From NCBI GenBank assembly GCA_010015805.1, contig ML978124.1:1302001-1366000 (forward strand): 64,000 nt of DNA, read 5' to 3'. Both the position numbers and the translations under genes were made by a program. The notes under the pieces are model-generated. The model ran no database searches. It was not told the origin of the DNA and was given only the letters and a program-made list of their open reading frames with translations. Shown here in pieces: positions 22,820-36,900 of this stretch; the first letter of the stretch is position 1, and the number at the start of each line of letters is the position of its first letter. The stretch comes from Rhizodiscina lignyota. Lineage: Eukaryota; Ascomycota; Dothideomycetes; Aulographales; Rhizodiscinaceae.

Positions 22820-24623
22820 ATGATACTACCGTCGGTCCTCATCTCGATCGCGTTATCCTTCGTATTCTTCCCTTTCGTTCTGCGCATTATCGGACGAGTC
22901 ATAGGATGGTACATTCGCAGACTCTCGCGCCAACGACGCCAGGACTTGCTCCAACGCGTGGCAAAGGAAGAGGAAGCTTATACATCGAAAGAGCAACAGG
23001 AATCTCCCACAGAAGATGAAGACTGGGAGAAGGTTGATAGTCAGAGGACAGGTGTAGCAACGAACGGCGGGAAAGCAGAGAAGGAATGGAAGGGCGTGGT
23101 AGGCTTCTTCCATCCCTTCTGGTACGTTCTGTCACGCGTTTCTGTAAGGGCAACTACTGAAAGAGAATGAATAGCAATGCAGGTGGGGGAGGGGAGCGCG
23201 TTTTATGGGCCGCAATACGGGCAACTCAGAAGAGGTGGCCAGGAGCCGTGTGCGTTGTATACACTGGCGACCATGATGCCTCGAAAGATGAGATGCTCAA
23301 GAAAGTCCAGGTAACACATATGCATGCTCTACTAGATATCTCGGATTGACATGCTCAATAGACCCGTTTCAACATCTCCCTTTATCCTCCCACCGTCCAC
23401 TTCCTATATCTGACAACTCGCCGTTACGTTCTCTCCACCACCTACCCTCACTTCACCCTCCTTGGACAGTCTCTTGGCTCCCTCATTCTCGCCTTCGACG
23501 CATTCTCCCTCCTAGTCCCTGACATCTTCATCGACACAATGGGCTATGCGTTCGCGCTCGGCCTAACCAAATTCCTCTTTCCGTCCGTCCCCACAGCTGC
23601 GTATGTCCACTATCCAACCATCTCCACCGATATGCTCTCCTCGCTCGACTCAGATTCAGAAGCCCAAGGAATCAACGCTGGAGCCGGCAAAGGCCTCCGA
23701 GGCACAATGAAGAAGAACTATTGGCATCTCTTCGCACGCCTGTACGGATGGGTTGGCAGCGACATTGACGTCGTCATGACGAATTCATCATGGACAGCAT
23801 CACACATCCGCTCCTTATGGGGTCCGCGTCGTGAAAAGCGCGGTAAGAAGGACGATGTACGCGTCGTCTTTCCGCCGTGTGCGGTGGAGGAGATGGAGCG
23901 TGAGATTGAGGTCAGCGAGACGAGCGAGCAGAAGCGTGGACGTTATCTGCTGTACATTGCCCAATTCCGACCCGAGAAAAATCACAGCCTCATCATCCAG
24001 GCGTTCGCGGATCTGCTGAACTGTCGCATCTCTGAGGATGGCGTGGCACTGGGCTGTGGAGAGGGCGAGAGGCCAAAGCTCATCCTTGTTGGGTCAGTAC
24101 GAGACTCTGACGATGCCACGCGTGTGTATGAACTCCGACTTCTTGCCCGAGAACTGCAAGTCAAAGACGATGTGGAGTTTGTGTGTGATGCCACATGGCC
24201 GCAGGTGCTGGAGTGGCTGAGAAATGCTTCGATAGGGGTGAACGGCATGTGGAATGAGCACTTTGGGATAGGTGTGGTAGAGTACCAGGCCGCTGGCCTG
24301 ATCAGCGTGGTGAATGACTCAGGGGGGCCGAAGAGAGATATTGTTGTTGATATCGATGGAGAACCGACAGGTATGTCCAATCTAACCTTCTCCCCTGAGC
24401 GCTCAAAAGTCTTGTGCAGCTAATAGAATATCAAGGATATCATGCAACAACAGCAGCAGAATATTCGGCCGCATTCGCTAAAGCACTGCAACTCGGTCCT
24501 GAAGAGACGCTCGCAATGCGTCTGCGAGCGCGAAAGAGCGCAAAGAGATTCACGGAAGAGGTTTTTGAAGAGAAGTGGGTCGAAGAGACAGCGCGGCTTG
24601 TGGCGTTGCAAGAGCGGCATTAG
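22820..24623 (+). CDS. ALG11: GDP-Man:Man3GlcNAc2-PP-Dol alpha-1,2-mannosyltransferase Alg11
   Basis: Alg11 adds the fourth and fifth mannoses to the lipid-linked oligosaccharide on the cytosolic face of the ER, using GDP-mannose. Four exons join in phase: 22820-23121, 23175-23310, 23362-24370 and 24436-24623, giving 544 residues. The N-terminus is a membrane anchor ([18 protein letters not shown]) followed by a charged linker. The GT4 fold shows [20 protein letters not shown], then [45 protein letters not shown], and the nucleotide-sugar motif [16 protein letters not shown] near residue 465. The third intron must end at AAG (24435), because this is the only acceptor that keeps PTG joined to YHATTAAEY as I recall for the family. 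The nearer CAG at 24419 gives the wrong frame. Length and motif order are normal for fungal Alg11. Confidence 0.92.
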
Positions 24624-27600
24624 CATTGAATATCATGATACCTCTGAATAGAACAAGTTGAGACTCGGATCCGTGGAGCTGTGCTTGTGCCTATGCGGAA
24701 GCGAAGTTGAACAGATTTTGAGTGGAATTGAACGCTGTTCGACCAACACATCTGAACGAAACTGCGAGCAGTTCGTGCATGCCACAACGAAGCTATTCAA
24801 GCACCGACATAGCTTCCTTGAGCAATTGCTGGGACCATGTATCTCCGCCGACTTGACTACGTCTCCCATTGCTGTTCATCGAATGACGTGCTCTGTGGGG
24901 TGCTGTAGGACACGAACCATGATTCTCCGCAACAAATTCACGGTCAGACACTTTCTGCCCGATATCACAATAACAAACAATACTGACTGCCCCTGACATG
25001 TTTTTACAATTGTTTTCTATTGCATTTGCAAACACTTACATTACACGATCTTTCACATGAAGCCGATAAAGATTGACACAAGGAAAACTGACCCGACCGC
25101 ATATGCACAAGGGAGACCTTACGACCATCGATTTGAATTAAGAGCAACCCGACAGGATTTCCACTTGTTGACAAATATTCTTGAACGTATACTTTGCCGT
25201 GGAGAACATGGAAAGCGACATCTCACTCCACCACACGCATGTGTGAGAATTTAGAGAATGCCTTTGAACTAGCTACTGTGGAGTGACGTCGTTTCATGGA
25301 AATTGTCAGAGTCAGCCTTGGTACACGGATTATACATGCAACATGCTTCTGAGACGGAAATAATAGCGAATGGCTCGTCCCGGCGCATCGTCGAGTCATG
25401 GAACTTATGGAAGACATCCGGTGGGGCGAGCAGACGAAGCTGCAGCGCAGGGCTTGTACGCAGGGCTGTAAGGCATCGGAAGTATCAGAATATCTTCGCA
25501 ACAGCGCCGCTAGTGGAGAAGAATTAAAGCAGCAATCAACAGGGTAGGAAGGAACTTTGAAATAAGCTCCGACGGACGTCATATCAAGCAATTCCGCCCT
25601 GTCTGACCTGGAAGGGCATTGGCCAGAAGAGAGCATAGTTAAGAGATGCAGGACGATGCCAAATCTCCGTAGGGCTAACCATATCTGGCAGGGGATAGCT
25701 TGTATAAAAAGGCTTTATCTGCTCACTAAAAACAGTGATTTCTGATCGCAGTGATCACCTAAACAAGTTCTTCTCGCAAGTTTTATGGGGCCGTCCAAGG
25801 CATTTCATCTCGTGATTCCGGGCTCTAACTCCAAAGTTCACTCGGCTCGCGCAGCATTATCGGAAGTCAGGCTGTCTCAAGCTAAAGCCCGTCGTCGCGT
25901 CACGCTCGCCATTTTTGCTCAATCATCATCGTGGCAAATCCAAGCTCTTGTCTTGTGCAAGGCTCCGCATTGACATGCATACCACGTGTGAGCCGGGAAC
26001 TCTTCCGGTCTGCAAGGCTGACTGCGGCACACCGAGAGAGCCTCAATCCCAAGGTTATACTACGGCCATATTATCCACCCGTATCGTTCGTAAGATTCGC
26101 GCCAATCGGATCGTAGAACTGCGAGCGTACTCCATTCCGTTCCAGGATCCATATGGGAATAACCCAAATCGTTCAGAGAGTTACAAATTGTTGAAGACAT
26201 AACATCGTGGTGACTTAGACAAGCTTCGTCGGTCTTGATCAGAAATAGACGGGTCCCTGAGCGTCGCAAGCCATCTTCATTTAGTGCGAAATGTGGGACG
26301 AGCGAAGTGGATATATCATATGTCTCTAAAATCCCTAAAAAGCTCGATGCTTTTGCTGTTCTTGGTATGGATACCGCTTGTTCCACAAATCTCGAGGTTG
26401 GATGCTACCAAACTTGATTGGTGGTCCTATGGCCGTGGAAGTCCGGCCCGTCAGAGGTCGGCCGACGACATATGAACGTCGACAAAGCTGAATCAGACCG
26501 GTGGTAATTCGGCGGTATAGCAGAGGTGCTGCAATGTGTTGTAATCCTGCAGCCGCCGCTCTACACCATTATGGACTTGCAACTGCTCTTAGAATTCTCA
26601 TCGCGATGTTCCTTGCAAAGTGGCGACTCAGAAGCCGCGATTCGGGATCGATGTGAGAGGGTTGGAGTCATGGTGTTGAACAGCAGCTCCAGATCTTCAC
26701 TCCTTACATACTACCAAGCCATTAGTTTCGGTTATACGATGCTGTGGAGGGAGCGACCATGCCTTTGCTTACCCCGGTGCCCGTGCCCGTCGTCTTCCGT
26801 GGACGCAGCACAACGCACGTTTTCGCTCATTGTGCGAGTTGCCTAGACTGACCTGCAGTTAGACGAAGCATTCAATCGCTTTGGTGGCGTGATGCGAGGT
26901 CGTCGAAGATCCAGATTTCCCCTGATTGCCACGCTTTCGGTTGACGATGCAGCCAAGCAGAGCCGCTCAGCATTAGCCACATCGTCAGTGAGTTGATGTC
27001 CCAAAAAGCATGATTTTGCGAGGTTCCAATCGGACTCCCCGGTTCGTCTCCAATTTGGAGACCAGCTCGAACTAGAGTCGATCGCCGTGGCGAGGGCCCT
27101 TTCCGTTGGTCTGGCCACACGTGATGAAGTCGCACGATTCCTCCCATTCCGGAATGTCGGTAGGTACGGAGTATTATCTGGAGTGTTCCGCCTTATCGCA
27201 GGGCTCAAACAATCGACGATCTCTGAAGGAAGGAGGATTCTGCTTGCAGACAGCCCCCAAGCCCAACCTCCAACTCCTCCTCCAACCGCGTTCACATGTT
27301 CCGGACCCTAATGTGATAGACATGGCTAAATTGAAGGAATCTAAATGAAAAAGGTAAAACAGGGCGCCACGCCCCCTCCCCCGCAATAGCAACATGCCAA
27401 CGCCAGACTATTAACGCTAGCCATGAGCTTAAATCCAATCTTAAAAGCACGCCCTCACATCGCAAGAACCGTCTGATTCTTGCAGCTGTAAGCTGTTGGA
27501 TTTGCCGATCGACAGCAACGAACATGGCTGCCGCCAAGGAACGAGGAGAGCTGAGATTCCATACTTACCAGCAGTAAGCACATTTATCCTCGTTTGCGGG

Positions 27601-30600
27601 CGTGAAAGTCCTGCCGAGATCCATCCAGCTGTGCCTCAAGCCCTATCATGCGGTATCCTTCGCCGCCAAGGATCTGCGCTGTAGGAAGGGTGTACACAGC
27701 ACCACGACATGCAAACGGGAACCCCGTGAAGGTCGAGAAGCTGTCCGGTGATTGCCGGTGAATATGCTTGCCACGGATCATCGTGGGCGTGCAAGATGCA
27801 CGTCAAGAAGCAGTCTGCAGTCAGACTGTTCCCAGGCATCAGGACCAGCCGTTGTTGCAGAGTATTTGCTCAAATCACCGTCGAACAACACTCGTTGGCA
27901 TTGAAACATCTCAGCCATTGAGAGCCGAAAGCGAACATTTTGCGAAGCGCGCTTCCGACTGGCGAGAGGCGACGGAGAGTGGAGAATGTGGGTGAAGGGC
28001 TTCACAGGCGAGCATCCAGATCCTGCGTAAGCGCTAGGGCTCATGTACATGTACTCGTTCCGAGAATCTGAGACGTTGTCAACGTGGTGCGCGCGCAATC
28101 AGCTGGAGTACAGGTACTTGCGATGGCTTGGGGCGCCCGTCATGGGGAAGTGTTGTCCGTACCGCAATGTGCTATGAGCAAATGTAGAAGTCCGCATCCT
28201 CTTTATTCGTCGCTTCTCCAGAAGGCAGATGGCGGCTTGACATGGATTGCGGAAACACCATTCAGGAATCAGTACTAGCCACTCGGAGATACTAACGCCG
28301 AGTCAAATATGGGGGCGAGTGCTGAATACCGCAACAGCATCGGTTTCGCAAAGCAAGACGGACAACTAACAAAGATGCGGTGAAGACTTGACAAGTTCGA
28401 GATAGGTGGTTGATCATGAGGTCGAAACTTCCCTCTGCAACCTCGCCAATCAGCATAACGCTATAGAATGGAGACTCAATGCTCGCTAATAGTACTATAA
28501 GTTGATATTCTAAGATAGCTATATTGCCGAGCTGGAAGTGACACGTTCAGATGCCTGAGGCCATTAAAATGACACTAGACCCACTCGTGGGGGTTGGATA
28601 GTGTGTCGCTAACGGAAGAGAGTAAAGTGTGTGTAGTGGTGGAGAGACAACGTCTGCAATAGAGACTAAGGGAGCAGGAAACTGAGACAGCAGCGCCAAG
28701 AGGTACGTACCTCTACCCGATGAGTTCGCGTAGAGATACTCGGCGTTACTCACTGCATGCTGCAAATTATTAGGAATACCTGCCCCGTGCGAGCTGGGAG
28801 GCTCAATTCAACTTAATTGCAGAGTCGAAATTCGCCCGCAGAGATGGCCCGATGATCGCGAGAGAATTGTGCAATTGTCAACAGAGCCTCAGACCCTTAT
28901 GGTTCGCGAGCAAGTACCGGTATCCACAGTGGCCAATATCGTGATCCCTATGGCGTCTGTGCGAGCAAACGAGTCCATGGGCGCTCCCGCAAATGCACAC
29001 AGAGCAATGGCCATGCTTGGACTTCTTACCGTTGGTCCCGTTAACCATGGATCCGGTGCGTCCCAATGGGAAGCTAGTCGTTTGCCAGAAGCGTTTAATA
29101 TGCGGAACATCGGGGGAACTCAAATACTGTCAATGCCATTGTGGATGAGACACGCAGTCTCTCCGCAGCACGAACCCAGCGCGGGCATACGCACAACGTC
29201 GCGAAGTACCCGCCCGCTTAGTACAGCGTCCTCTCCACTCTGCCCTCCATGCGCATATTCTTCGAAAGATGTGGCCGTACCCGAAAGCCGAGATCGGCGC
29301 CCTGCTGTGACAAGCGCTCGCGAGGGTCGCTCAATGGTCTTCCGGGACAGGCGGCCGCTCCCGTCCCTCGATACGTGCGTGAAATTGACAGATGGCACAG
29401 ACCGCTCGTACAGAGCGGTACATGTCTCGCGAATGGGGCAGCTGTGTCGACACTCGACGCTGGCACACGTCTCGCAGGGACCCTTTGAACACCTCTGCTC
29501 CCCTCGCTTTCGCAAACATACAGCCCGTCCTGGGAGCCTTGCATGCATTGCCGCGTTGCCGCCGCGATGCGGAGAGCGTAGGTCTCGCAAAATAGCTTGG
29601 CGAGACGGCAATGAACGGCTTCCGCCTCGCTGAGGTTGTTGTTGCCCGGAGTACTGGTCGGTCAGATCGTGTTGTGCTTCGCTGGGCGTTACTCGGTCAG
29701 AGCGTTGGAGGCTTGTGTGGGAGAGTGGGTTGGTGAGTGGAGAACGAGAGCGAAGCCGTTGGCCATGCGACTTGGCTTGCTGCACTGCGTCAGCGCTAGG
29801 CAGGGCGGATGAGCAGCGCAAGGTTCGGGCACTCAGATAGCCGGGCAAGCCTTACAGGGAGACGCGGCTCACGAGCCAGATCAGACGTATAGAAGCGCGT
29901 CTAGCACCGGCAATGTTGCCGTTCCTGGCCGACGCCCGTTGTGCGTGTTGGCTCGTGTGTAGATGCGCTGATGGTCAGGGATGCGGGGACATGAGTTCGA
30001 GAGAGGGGGAGGGGATGACAGGGGAGGTCTGGATGCTGGTACATATCGATGTATTCAAAGGACCAACAAGTTACAACAACTCTGGAGAGCAGGAAGAGAA
30101 GAAGGCGTTTCGAGACAAGGTCTGGTGCGGGGAACGAGTCGATCAGTCCTCCAGAAGGACTGTTGGTGCGCCAGCTCAGTGTACAATTGGACAAGAACGA
30201 AATGCAAATGATACTCGAAAAGGTTGGAAGTGGCAGTAGGTACCTCGGAGAGGGTCTGCTTTTTGCCGCGCCCTGCGTCAGAACAGCAATGCTAGAAAGA
30301 TATTGGGACATTGGAAGAAAGGACTGCAAAGTTTCCCATGCGCTCTGAATGCCCGATTAGTCGAATTCCCATCCCGCGTGCTCTACTTCTCAGGAACTGT
30401 GGCAGCGAGCACCCTCTCGCGCGAATAGGGGAAGCATGCTCGCGGCGTTGTGCTACAGTGCTTCCTGCTCGGCTTCTTGCTTCAACCGTTGGTGGCTGGT
30501 GAGGTGCAGGAGGCTCGGAGGAGATGGGAGCGAATGATTCCACGCCGCCACTGGTGCACCTATAGGCCGTACATAATCATTAAAATTGAACGATAGTATG

Positions 30601-31641
30601 TATTGATCGCCGGTAAGGAAGCACGCCGTACTCAACACGTCAATGATTCATGATGCCTGGGGCTGGGTGGCCGAAAGGTAAAAGTCGCCTGACCGATAGC
30701 TATTGCCCGGAAACCTTCAGGAAATTCAGGGTGGAAATGTTCCTCCAGCAATTAAGGTTATAATTTTAGCAGCCAGCTTGGTAAGTGCGCCACAGCTGCA
30801 GCAAACCCTGAGAGAGCGGCCAATGTGAGCCCAGCGATGAGCATGTACGCTCGACGTGCCAAATGGCTGGTGAGGAGGCGAGTCACCGCAACGGCTTCTT
30901 TCCGACGATGTCGACGTCAACGGCAAGCCGTTCATGTTCTCTGGTTCCCGGGATCCTTCTTGCCTGTAAATGAAGCGTGGCGGCTGCAGCTATCTTGGCG
31001 CGAGTGAGCAATCTTGGAATGCAGGAAGCACTGCGAGAGGGCCAAAAAACCGGGCTTGCAATAACGCGCATAAGCGGAAAATTGCTGTCGATCTGACTCT
31101 GTGCATTCGCCTGTCACTGCTGCAGCCGTTGAGTGGCTCAAGACTGTCGGAGAGGAATGGACCCTGGCTTGAAACACAGGGCCGCTCGACACCTCCCGAG
31201 GCAGGCGTTGATAATGTGCTGATGGAGGCGATTATGTGTGAAGGACATGGTAGAAACTCATCATGGACGAAGCTCACGAACGCTGACCAAACGGAAAAAT
31301 CGACTCTCAACCGCCTATTTTCGCATCATGAGTATTCGTGAGAAAATAGCGTGACTGTGTAAAGTACATAGGATGCTACCGCCTATTCGGCCTGACAAAT
31401 GCAGTTATGAATGACCCAAAATGATGTTTCCCGTGAACCGGTTACATGCCTCTGCTCCAAAGCACTTGAGAATGATCTCAGAAAAAATGACGACATGCGT
31501 ACATGACGCCGTAGGATCTAAGATCCTGGCCATGCTGGCCTTGCTGCTCGCCAGCTGACATGAGATGCAAAAAATGAACGCCAGCTTTTTCGTCCCTTTG
31601 TTCCAAAATATCGCCTGCAGGTATTTCCATGAATTTCAGCC
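24624..31641. other. 7-kb gene-free interval
   Basis: This is the longest stretch without a supported gene. Many short frames overlap on both strands. The longest (29120-29848 minus, 28869-29633 plus) are mirror frames in a G+C-rich patch and show no domain. A 108-codon frame at 26060-26386 minus looks mildly protein-like. I see no tandem repeat, transposase, reverse transcriptase or tRNA. The interval ends at the stop of a zinc-finger gene. Confidence 0.45.
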
Positions 31642-33947
31642 TCATGACTCTTCGTGTACTTCGTCAATGACACCCGGGATTGCTGTCGAAGGGTTGCCGT
31701 TTAGCCCGATTGGACTGCTCAATGCGCTGCTGAGGCTGCTGAGACTTCCCATCCTCTCTTTCTGGCCAATTGATGTTGGTACGGCTGGTGGCGGCTCATC
31801 CTTCATACACGCGTTTTCCAACATGTTCGTCCACTTTCCGCTCGCTCCAGCGTGGCTATGCTTCAAATGTTGTCGGAAATGGTCTGCCCTGAAGAACTTT
31901 TTGGCCTGGTTGCATTCCCCATATTTGTGCACGTGATCCAGATGCTCACTCCTCGCGTCCCAATTCGGAGGGTTTGGAAACTCCTCGCCGCAATATCCAC
32001 AAATATCAGAGGCAGAAGGAGTTTGACCGTTCGGGTGGAAGGCCGCGTGGACGCCAGCGAGCGCGGCGCACGACCACGAGTGTCGTCGTAAATGCAATGA
32101 GTTTTGGTGACGTTCGGCCTCATTCTTATTTTTGAATCGGTTTGGACAGTACTGGCATTGATACTGTTTCTCCTGCTCGTGAGCACTAATTCAATGTCAG
32201 CGTGTTGTCTTACGATAAGCTGAAGTTGCGCGCCAAGCCGAGTACTCACCGCAGTTCTTGAGCGCTGTCAAATTTCTTCGGCTTCTTGGGACAGCACTCG
32301 CAGATGTAGATGCCCTGAATTTTCTGGTTTGACACGCTGTTTTGGCGTGAATGGGGCGCGCTGTCCGTCGACATTTTTCGACTTTGTGAGGGTTCGCTCT
32401 CCGAGAAGGTACGTTGGTGGGGTGGCTTCGACACCGAGCTTCTAGGACTGGGGTTCAGGGATGTGCTAGCTGCATACGGCGACATTGGCCCGTAATCGGT
32501 TTCCACGGACGGCGACAGTGCACTTGGTGATAATCTGTCGCCATAGCTCGTAATACTGCTGGCTACCGAGTGGTTCCATGACATGTTTGATGCGTAAGAG
32601 CCAGTCTTCTGCCCAAGCGAGGAAACGGATGACATCGACCCCTGCGCCGGATGATATCTTGAGACAGGAGAAGCGCGGGTATTGAGCATTTGTGCCGATC
32701 GCCGATGGTACAAGTCGTTGCCGGCGCTTGCACGATCCTCCCTGAGGGATTCCGATGGGGGCGATGGGGCGCGTCGCTTCATTGGGGGCCCAGAGCCCAA
32801 CTGGAAGTCGTCCGAACCTCCAGGGCTCCGCTCATTGAGGTTAAGATCCCTCATGGTATTCTCTTCTATTCCAAAGTCGGCATCCATGAACATGCTCTGG
32901 TCATCGCTCCCACGCTTTGACCGATTGTCATCATATGTGTCCGACGTGGAAGTGCTGTTGTGACGACGGGAGTATGGGTCGGGATGGGAAGGTTCGAAGG
33001 GGCTTCGGAAGGCGGTGGTGCCAGGCGAGACTCCCGACGACGGAGCGCTAGTCCAGCGCGTCAATGGCGAGTCGTTGGTGTTATTGTAGCGTCTGTCAGG
33101 CATTGAGAGAGGTTTCAGTTGTCCACGAGGGCTTCGAGACGTTGGTAGAGGTGGAGGATCTTGTGAGGTCGGAGAGAGGAAGGAGCCACCACCAGCACGA
33201 CTGCCTTGACTGCCTGTGTTAGGCCCACCCATCTTCGCTAGTAATTGTTTGTCGTAGGCCTGCGATGAGTTTTCAAGCGATCTTTGGCCCAACTGACTTT
33301 CGCTGTGAAGCCTACAAGAGTGGAAGCTGTCAGTCCTCGATAGTCTTGGTGGACTGCGCATGGTGTGAAGGGGTGCAGGGTTGTAGGATAGATAAGCGAG
33401 AGGGTGTTTGATGCCATGCAGCATGCAGCGGCAACGTGCCTTAGAAAAGATAGAAATAGGACTCGAGTACGTACCTGCGAGAGACGACAGACGGCCTTCT
33501 TGAATGAGTGCGTTCGTCATCACTTTGATCGAAGAAGTCGCCATTCATGTCTGTGTCGACGGTATGGATGGTGGTGGTTGAGCTGTGCCGCCTTCCACTT
33601 GCTCCATCGAGCATCTCAACATCTTCCCCTAAAGCTTCTCTCTGCGCGTGCAGATTACCGAGCAAGCTGAAACCCGATCGGATCGAACCGAATCCGGAAC
33701 CAAATCCGGCCTCATGATGAGGACTGCCAACTTGCCATGACGGTAGCTCCTGGGGACCAGTGTCCAATCCGCTGATGTAACGAGGCGGCGGCAATGGCGG
33801 AGGCGGAGACTCTCGCGCGTGAGGTATTGGCATTGGAGCCGCCGGAGTGGAGCTGTGTGAAGGGATACGACGCGGCAATGAATACCGTCCATGGCGCGAA
33901 GCCGAATCATATACCCGGATCGAGGGAGGACTACTTGTGTGCGACAT
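31642..33947 (-). CDS. C2H2 zinc-finger protein, probable transcription factor
   Basis: Three exons fit in phase: 33475-33947, 32250-33311 and 31642-32185, giving 692 residues. The introns are 163 and 64 bp. The first 480 residues are low-complexity, rich in Ser, Pro and Arg (PPPPLPPPRYISG, RSGFSLLGN), as in many fungal regulators. The zinc-binding part is C-terminal. The first finger, about 490-512, is GIYICECCPKKPKKFDSAQE. The second, about 515-540, is a classic C-x2-C-x12-H-x4-H unit (YQCQYCPNRF). Two atypical modules follow: DICGYCGEEFPNPPNW with HLDHVH, and ECNQAKKFFRADHFRQHLKH. A Ser-rich acidic tail ends DEVHEES. The arrangement is familiar from Pezizomycotina C2H2 proteins of unknown role, so I give no symbol. 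I start at MSHTSSPPSIRVYD; an in-frame ATG at 33983 would add 12 residues. Confidence 0.82.
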
Positions 33948-36900
33948 TGTTATAAGGTAGGAGCACTGTGAGGTGCTTGCCACGAGCTGAGTGGTCGGCA
34001 GCTACGGTAGTGGCGAAGCCAGGAGTGGATGATGGCGCGTAACGGCAGCCAGCCACTTATTGGGTGTAATTGGAGGCTGCTAGGGCAGAAAGGTTAGTAA
34101 GGCGGAGGTGCCAGCAAGGAAAAAATAAAATGACGAGCGTGAGTGGAGTGGAGCGAATGTGTGACAGAGAGGTGGGTACGGCACGGCGGTGACAGACATT
34201 GTCGGGAGCACTACGCCATGACGGAAGCAAAGAAAAAAGTGTGATGATGCGGCAGCGCGGGAGGCAGGAATAGGACGGCGACGGTCTAAAGGGGAACAGG
34301 AAGGGAGCAGCTGCACGTTTGTGTAAGAGGAGGCGAATGACAATGCGAAAGGGGAATGAAGGGAAGCGTGTTGGTGCCTCGGGAAATGTAGCAGCGACAG
34401 GATGCCTCAGGTGCTAAACTTGCTAAGGGAGCTCTTTGGGGGGGAGGATGGGCGAAAGCGAGGGCTAGCGTTTCTCACGAACGCCGCCAGCCCTTCAGCC
34501 TTCAGCCCTATGCGGTTTCGCTTTGAGGGGTGGAGGGGGGAGCTCGGCCTTGCAGCCATGAGGCGCGAGCGTGCGAAGGGCCCGCTGCACCAAGTGCTTG
34601 CAAGGCGACAACTTTCTTGGAAGAGGCGTTTTGCTGATGCAGCCGGATGCGCTCCAGCACACGCCGCAGCAAGTTAGGAAACACGTACCTCGAGTCAGGC
34701 CTGTTGGCAGACGAGAGCGGGTTGAGTAGTGAACAAGTTGTGCGCGCACAGCCACGCAAGCAGCTGCCACACCAAGAAGGACGAGGCGGATGCGAGACCG
34801 AGGCAGCACTGAGAGCACTGCGACAGCAGCTGGCGGCGACTCGGGAGAGCAGCTGATGGCCGGCGAGCTGGCGAGGAGCCAGTGAAGGCGCAGGCTGCGA
34901 GCGCTCTCACCGAATGGGAGGCAAAAGCGCGTGGAGAACGTGGTGCGGGCGTGCCTGGTGGTGAAGCGAGGTCGTGCAGACGCGATGTGGTGATGCTCGG
35001 GGGAATGGCACAGTATTATTGCTGCAGCGATGCCATATCCAGCTGGGAGCAGAGGGCTGAACGCTCGCCAAGACGCCGCCGGGCCGCAGTGATTCGACGC
35101 TGCTCAAGGGCGGTCAGGCGTGCACTGATGGCCGCGCTTCCTCACTCGAGTAGGTGATGTCGAGAGGTTGGATGGATGGATGGATGAGCAGACCAATGCA
35201 GCGCTGGCAAGAAGTGGACCGCGCGCGAGAGGGATCCGCGCTGATTGCCAACGCGTAGCAGAAGGGATTCAGGGACTATTGCTGCGGGTATTGCTGGATG
35301 CGACTCGAGCGGATGGGTGTGCAGGAGTGGTATTGGAGTGGGCAGACATTACAGCAGTACAACGACGACGGCGGGCGTGGGAAGAGAGATATGTTGGAGA
35401 CCCATGCCCGGCGTCGGGGTCAGTGGCATAAGAGGTCATACTCCATCATCCATAATCCACATAGTGCGATGAGGCAGCATCTGGCGCGCATCCAAGCAAT
35501 CGACAGGGCTAGCTGACGTCCAAAGTCCACGAGCAACAGGCAGATGGCAGAATTCCACACTGGGCCAGCGCCCCGTTCCTCGAGCAGCAGCAGCGCCGCA
35601 AGGATCGGTCGGTGGGTTGGGTGAGAGGCGAGTCAAGCAGGGCTGGACAGATTGGACGAGGGAGGATTTCTCACACGCTGCAGCCCGTCCTTACTCGAAC
35701 CAGCCCGGCGGCGCTCGCACTCGATCAGCACCCCTACCCATACCTTGTGCCGAATTCTGCACCACGCGCGCAGGGCCGCGGGCAAGGCAGGGCGAGCCAG
35801 GCGCAGAGGCAGGGAGCGTGAGTAGCCGTCCACAGGCATCCCGGCCGCGGCGTGCAGCGCCAGACGACTGTGAGTGAAATGGAGCGGACTGCACGGACAG
35901 CACAAAGGCATGTAGCATGTATCCTCTGCCTGCATGCTCACTCAGTACATCAGTATAGTCCCTCTGCGCGCGCGCGTGTATGTATCGTAATGTACTGAGA
36001 CGTGCGTACAGTATCACGCTCTTTCCGCCCTCGCGCCGTCTCTTACGGCGCTCGTAACGACAGCTGCAAGAGAGTGTTCGTACATGCGCCTGTGGAGAGA
36101 CACTCACCTCGCGAACAGTCGGTGTTCCTACGGCCCAAGACCCCGACGTCCTAAGCAGAGCAGCAGCAGCTCCATCTGATTTAGTCATGCTGCTCGCCCC
36201 CTTTGCCTGCCTCCCAATGTGCCCATCTTACGCCAGCTGTGCCTTAGTGATGAAGCCGATGCGGCGAGCGTCGTCTGCGTCGTCCCCTCGGCCACAGAGG
36301 CTCTTCCAATCAGTCGCTCCGCCCTACAAACTTGCTTCTTTGCCCTACGCCTCCTGCAAGCTGCCCGCCAAGAGTCGTCTACGTAATTAGCCTTGCCGCA
36401 CTAGCTCGCGAAGCTGCGGATAGGGCTATCGCCGTCACAGAGAAGCGGGATCAGCCTTATGGACGGGTGGGTCTGTACCCTCAGATTGGCATCGTCGCTC
36501 CCGTTTCCCCACCCACAGGCATTCAGGCATCATGCCGGGACTTGCTCGCTGCTCCGTGCCGGTTCGAATGGCGCACACCACTGTGCCGGACGACTTCATG
36601 GACGGCCAACACGGACTGACTGATGTGCTTTGGGAGCACTCTCTTTCCCACCGTTTCATGTAACGAGGCCGAGTTGTCGCTTGCTTGCTTATGCCTTTGC
36701 TGATGTCCCGTTTGCTCGACCTCGCTGTGCTGCTGTAAGCAAACGCTCCCCACACACCAACACGACTCGAGGGTGTCATGTATATGGCCACCCACAAGAT
36801 CGGGGCGGCGCGCACGCCTTGCAAATCCCAAATCTCATCGACGGAAGCCGCCTGGAGCGAAAGCGCGCGTACGCATCCTGGATTTTGCATTTCGCTCTCC

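Noticed and set aside
29120-29848. A 242-codon minus-strand frame containing a Cys-rich RCSKGPCETC stretch resembling a Zn2Cys6 cluster.
   Set aside because: The first CxxC pair is missing and the spacing is wrong. The opposite strand has an equally long frame, so this looks like chance in G+C-rich DNA.
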